NCBI GenBank assembly: GCA_003024175.1
Contig: MDYQ01000276.1
Coordinates: forward strand, 1 to 32,607
Length of the DNA stretch: 32,607 nucleotides
From: Planoprotostelium fungivorum
Taxonomy: Eukaryota; Evosea; Variosea; Cavosteliida; Cavosteliaceae
Reading direction: 5' to 3'
The notes under the pieces: model-generated
Databases searched by the model: none
What the model saw: only the letters and a program-made list of their open reading frames with translations
Told to the model about the DNA's origin: nothing
Position numbers and translations under genes: made by a program
Part shown: positions 30,591 through 32,607 of the stretch, piece by piece
How the letters are laid out: every line of letters begins with the position of its first letter
Numbering within the stretch: position 1 is the stretch's first letter

Positions 30591-31273
30591 TCAGACCACA
30601 GGCCATTCTTTACTCGGCTCTTCTTTTTCAGTCACTTTCGATTCGATTTGGATGGTCACAGGTCTGTTGGATGTCCTTCAGCCTCTTCTAATGTTCGCGT
30701 ATGTTGACTTACCCATCATTCACCAGTGCTACATCCATCATCGCGCCGAAAACACCAGCTGTTTTGCATTCAATATGACGATCTATCGTATTCGATCACC
30801 TTTCACATGATCGACCGAAAGATCTTTCGCGAGACGATTCAATACCTCCAGGTAGATCGTGTTCGCCTCATCAGGTTTAAGAGCCGCATGGAAATCGGGC
30901 TTGTTTCCCTTCAAAGTGGCATACAATGTGAATTGTGATACTGAATCGATCAGAATCTTCTACTGATTATAGTAACCGAGATGTGGCTCACCTACGAGGA
31001 CCTCGTACTTGTTAGACAGAAGACTAGTGGCCCAGCCCTTTCCAGATGCATCTGGCCATAATCGGGTGTTGAGGATCTTTCTGACGATGAAATCGACGTC
31101 CTTGGCTTGATCACCCTGTTTTCTGTCCATCATTCGTTCTACGTGCAATGTGGAGGAATGATGCTGACCTTTGTGATACCCAGCAAAACGAGAGAACCTT
31201 TGCCTATCTTTGACACGACATTACCATTGACAGTAACAGATGCTGAAGTCACCCTCTGTATGATAGCCCTCAT
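30591..31273 (-). CDS. DTD1: D-aminoacyl-tRNA deacylase
   Basis: Cytosolic proofreading enzyme that removes D-amino acids (and glycine from tRNA-Ala) from mischarged tRNAs. Exons in minus order: 31273-31169, 31115-30996, 30959-30800, 30758-30713, 30663-30591; 167 aa. It starts with the family signature [17 protein letters not shown]. Both active-site motifs are intact: SQFTLYA (residues 83-89, SQxT) and the Gly-cisPro motif VNDGPVT (141-147). [11 protein letters not shown] precedes the latter. The intron 30664-30712 splits the Gly codon of the GPVT motif. The tail ([14 protein letters not shown]) is short. Intron 30960-30995 is only 36 nt. Nothing suggests loss of function. Confidence 0.96.
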
Positions 31274-31408
31274 CGATGATCTGAAATGAATTTTCGTTGC
31301 AACAATAAAATCCGTTTTCCGCTGATTTTGGGTCCAGCATGAATCCACACAAGTAGTACATGAGAATCATTTATCAGGACACGATCCTAATGGAATCTCA
31401 GACGGCTC
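31274..31408. other. Short spacer between DTD and GH16
   Basis: 135 bp between the deacylase start and the GH16 stop, both minus. It must hold the 3' end of GH16 and the promoter of DTD1. GATAAA at about 31371 (minus) could be a variant poly(A) signal. Confidence 0.35.
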
Positions 31409-32607
31409 TCAGTTTCCCTGGTAGACCTTCAGACTCTCAATCGACCAGTAAGTGTTGCTGAAAGCTCCTGGATTGTTGGAAACGTAGTCCTTGCAAGATC
31501 CAGGGCATTGAGCCTGAGTGTTGTAGACCCAGCTGCTTCCGGCCCAGTCTCCGCAGAAGGTGATCTGATGTGACGTCAGATGCATGCGACGAGATGATGT
31601 CTCACATCAAAGATGAGGGTCTGAGCTCCAAAGTGGTCGGCGGAGCAAGAGCCTCCAAAGGGGAAGTCTGACACTACATTAGACGTGGAACGTGATGAAG
31701 ATGACGAGCTGCCAAAGAGGAAGGTGTTCTCACATGCGTTGGGCTTGGGCCAGTGGATCGTGTTGATGGAGTCAGATCTGATGTCGGAGGGCATGTTGTC
31801 CTTGGTGAAAGTCCAAGCACGGATGCCAGAGTCACGGATGTCGTAAGCGATGGCACCACCACCTTTAGACATTCAGCATGCGAAGATGGAAGATGCGAAT
31901 GAGATGAAGATGGAGTGGACTATTACCTCTCTTGTTGAAGGCAGAACCGAACGTTCCATCCTTGTCACCGACAGCACAACCGGCACCACCACCACCGGAG
32001 GCAGACTTGCTGTTGTCGCAGTTGTTGCTCTGGACCCACTTTCCGGTCATGTTTCTCGTGGCAGGCATCTGGCAATTGGGGCCAGTGTGGAGAGTGTACT
32101 GGTTGGTTCCCAGCTTGTTGACTCCCTGCATGGTGATTAGAAGGTGTGTTGTGATGGAGGAGAGGTTCTACCTCAAGAACGTCGATCTCTCCACCGTAGG
32201 GCCAAGTGCCGGGTCCGTTAGACCAGAAGGCGGGCCAAGCTGGATAGAAGATGAGATGGATGTTTCAGATGATGTTCAACTCACAGCCGCAAGCAGCTCC
32301 GGGCATGTGGGGGAGGATGAGGACAAAGAGTCCCCTCTTCCACGCCTGCTTGCTCTGCAGACGAACGGCCTTTCTTCCATTGGGTGCGTTGTTGGTGTGG
32401 TCCACACCCATGTAGATGTTGCTGTTTCCGTTGGTAGAGATGAGTCCAGCGCTCTTCGCCTCAGACTGGGAGACAAACTATTTCATGTCATCGAGATGAT
32501 GTTATGCGATGTCTCACCTTCACGTGGCCATTGGTGGGATCGTTGCCCGTGAAGAAGTTCCAGTTGTCGAAGAAGTTCTGCTTTCCAAAGTCGAAAGACA
32601 GCTGGTA
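31409..32607 (-). CDS. GH16 beta-glucanase-like protein, partial
   Basis: Predicted secreted beta-1,3(4)-glucanase or related GH16 enzyme. The N-terminal end lies outside the window. Exons in minus order: (32607)-32518, 32465-32285, 32239-32172, 32125-31927, 31862-31606, 31564-31409; 316 aa are present. The catalytic motif GGEIDVLEG (nucleophile Glu, Asp, acid/base Glu in ExDxxE) lies in the exon 32239-32172 and runs into the next. It is preceded by WPAFWSNGPGTWPYG, the usual lead-in. Multiple Cys (NCQMP, NNCDNS, GCAVGD, GSCSADH, TFCGDW, QCPGSCKDY) fit a disulfide-bonded extracellular protein. A Ser run (SSSSSSRS) is an insertion near SADH. It could digest fungal or bacterial glucans of prey, or remodel the amoeba's own wall; this is inference. 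Confidence 0.93.

Noticed and set aside
1-32607. CRISPR arrays, insertion sequences, retroelement polymerases, rRNA
   Set aside because: No spaced direct-repeat arrays, transposase, reverse transcriptase or rRNA signatures were seen on either strand.

Overview
The window is nuclear DNA from a compact, intron-dense, unicellular-type eukaryote. Fourteen protein-coding genes could be rebuilt by joining reading frames across about 114 very short introns. Most introns are 33-50 nt, with GTGAG-type donors and AG acceptors. Phase was checked at nearly every junction of the long models. A diaphanous-type formin with an N-terminal C2 domain, many F-box/ankyrin-style sequences, a homeobox gene, a UHRF1-like gene and a G8-domain protein point to Amoebozoa. 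A protosteloid amoeba is my best guess, by inference only. No bacterial, phage, CRISPR or plasmid features were seen.

Layout. 1-2400: AT-rich and gene-poor, with a degenerate tRNA-like Pol III element on the minus strand at 1274-1356. 2402-3330: F-box/ankyrin gene (+). 4276-4347: tRNA-Gly(CCC). 4478-9238: 23-exon formin (-), C2-GBD/FH3-coiled coil-FH1-FH2-DAD. 9698-10079: PP1 inhibitor-3/YPI1 homologue (+). 10242-12096: PH-domain protein with a C-terminal membrane anchor (-). 12182-15365: UHRF1-like protein (+), UBL-PHD-SRA followed by two RING fingers. 15998-16354: small homeobox gene (+). 16443-17748: OCH1/GT32-type glycosyltransferase (-). 18185-23112: 29-exon secreted G8-domain protein (+). 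23113-24425: unresolved. 24426-24861: small novel gene (+). 25309-26087: phospholipid N-methyltransferase (+). 26644-28853: Gln-rich protein with a helicase-associated-like domain (+). 29048-30186: PhyH-type dioxygenase (-). 30591-31273: D-aminoacyl-tRNA deacylase (-). 31409 to the window end: GH16 glucanase-like protein (-), cut at its N-terminal side.

Functions fall into chromatin and transcription (UHRF1-like, homeobox, Gln-rich protein), actin and membrane biology (formin, PH anchor protein, phospholipid methyltransferase), secretory glycobiology (GT32, G8 protein, GH16), phosphatase control (YPI1) and translation quality control (DTD, tRNA-Gly). They are not an operon.

The two most unusual features are the introns and the UHRF1-like protein. 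Several introns in unrelated genes resemble one another and many carry perfect palindromes, which suggests an introner-like origin. The UHRF1-like protein has tandem C-terminal RINGs and no recognisable tandem Tudor domain.
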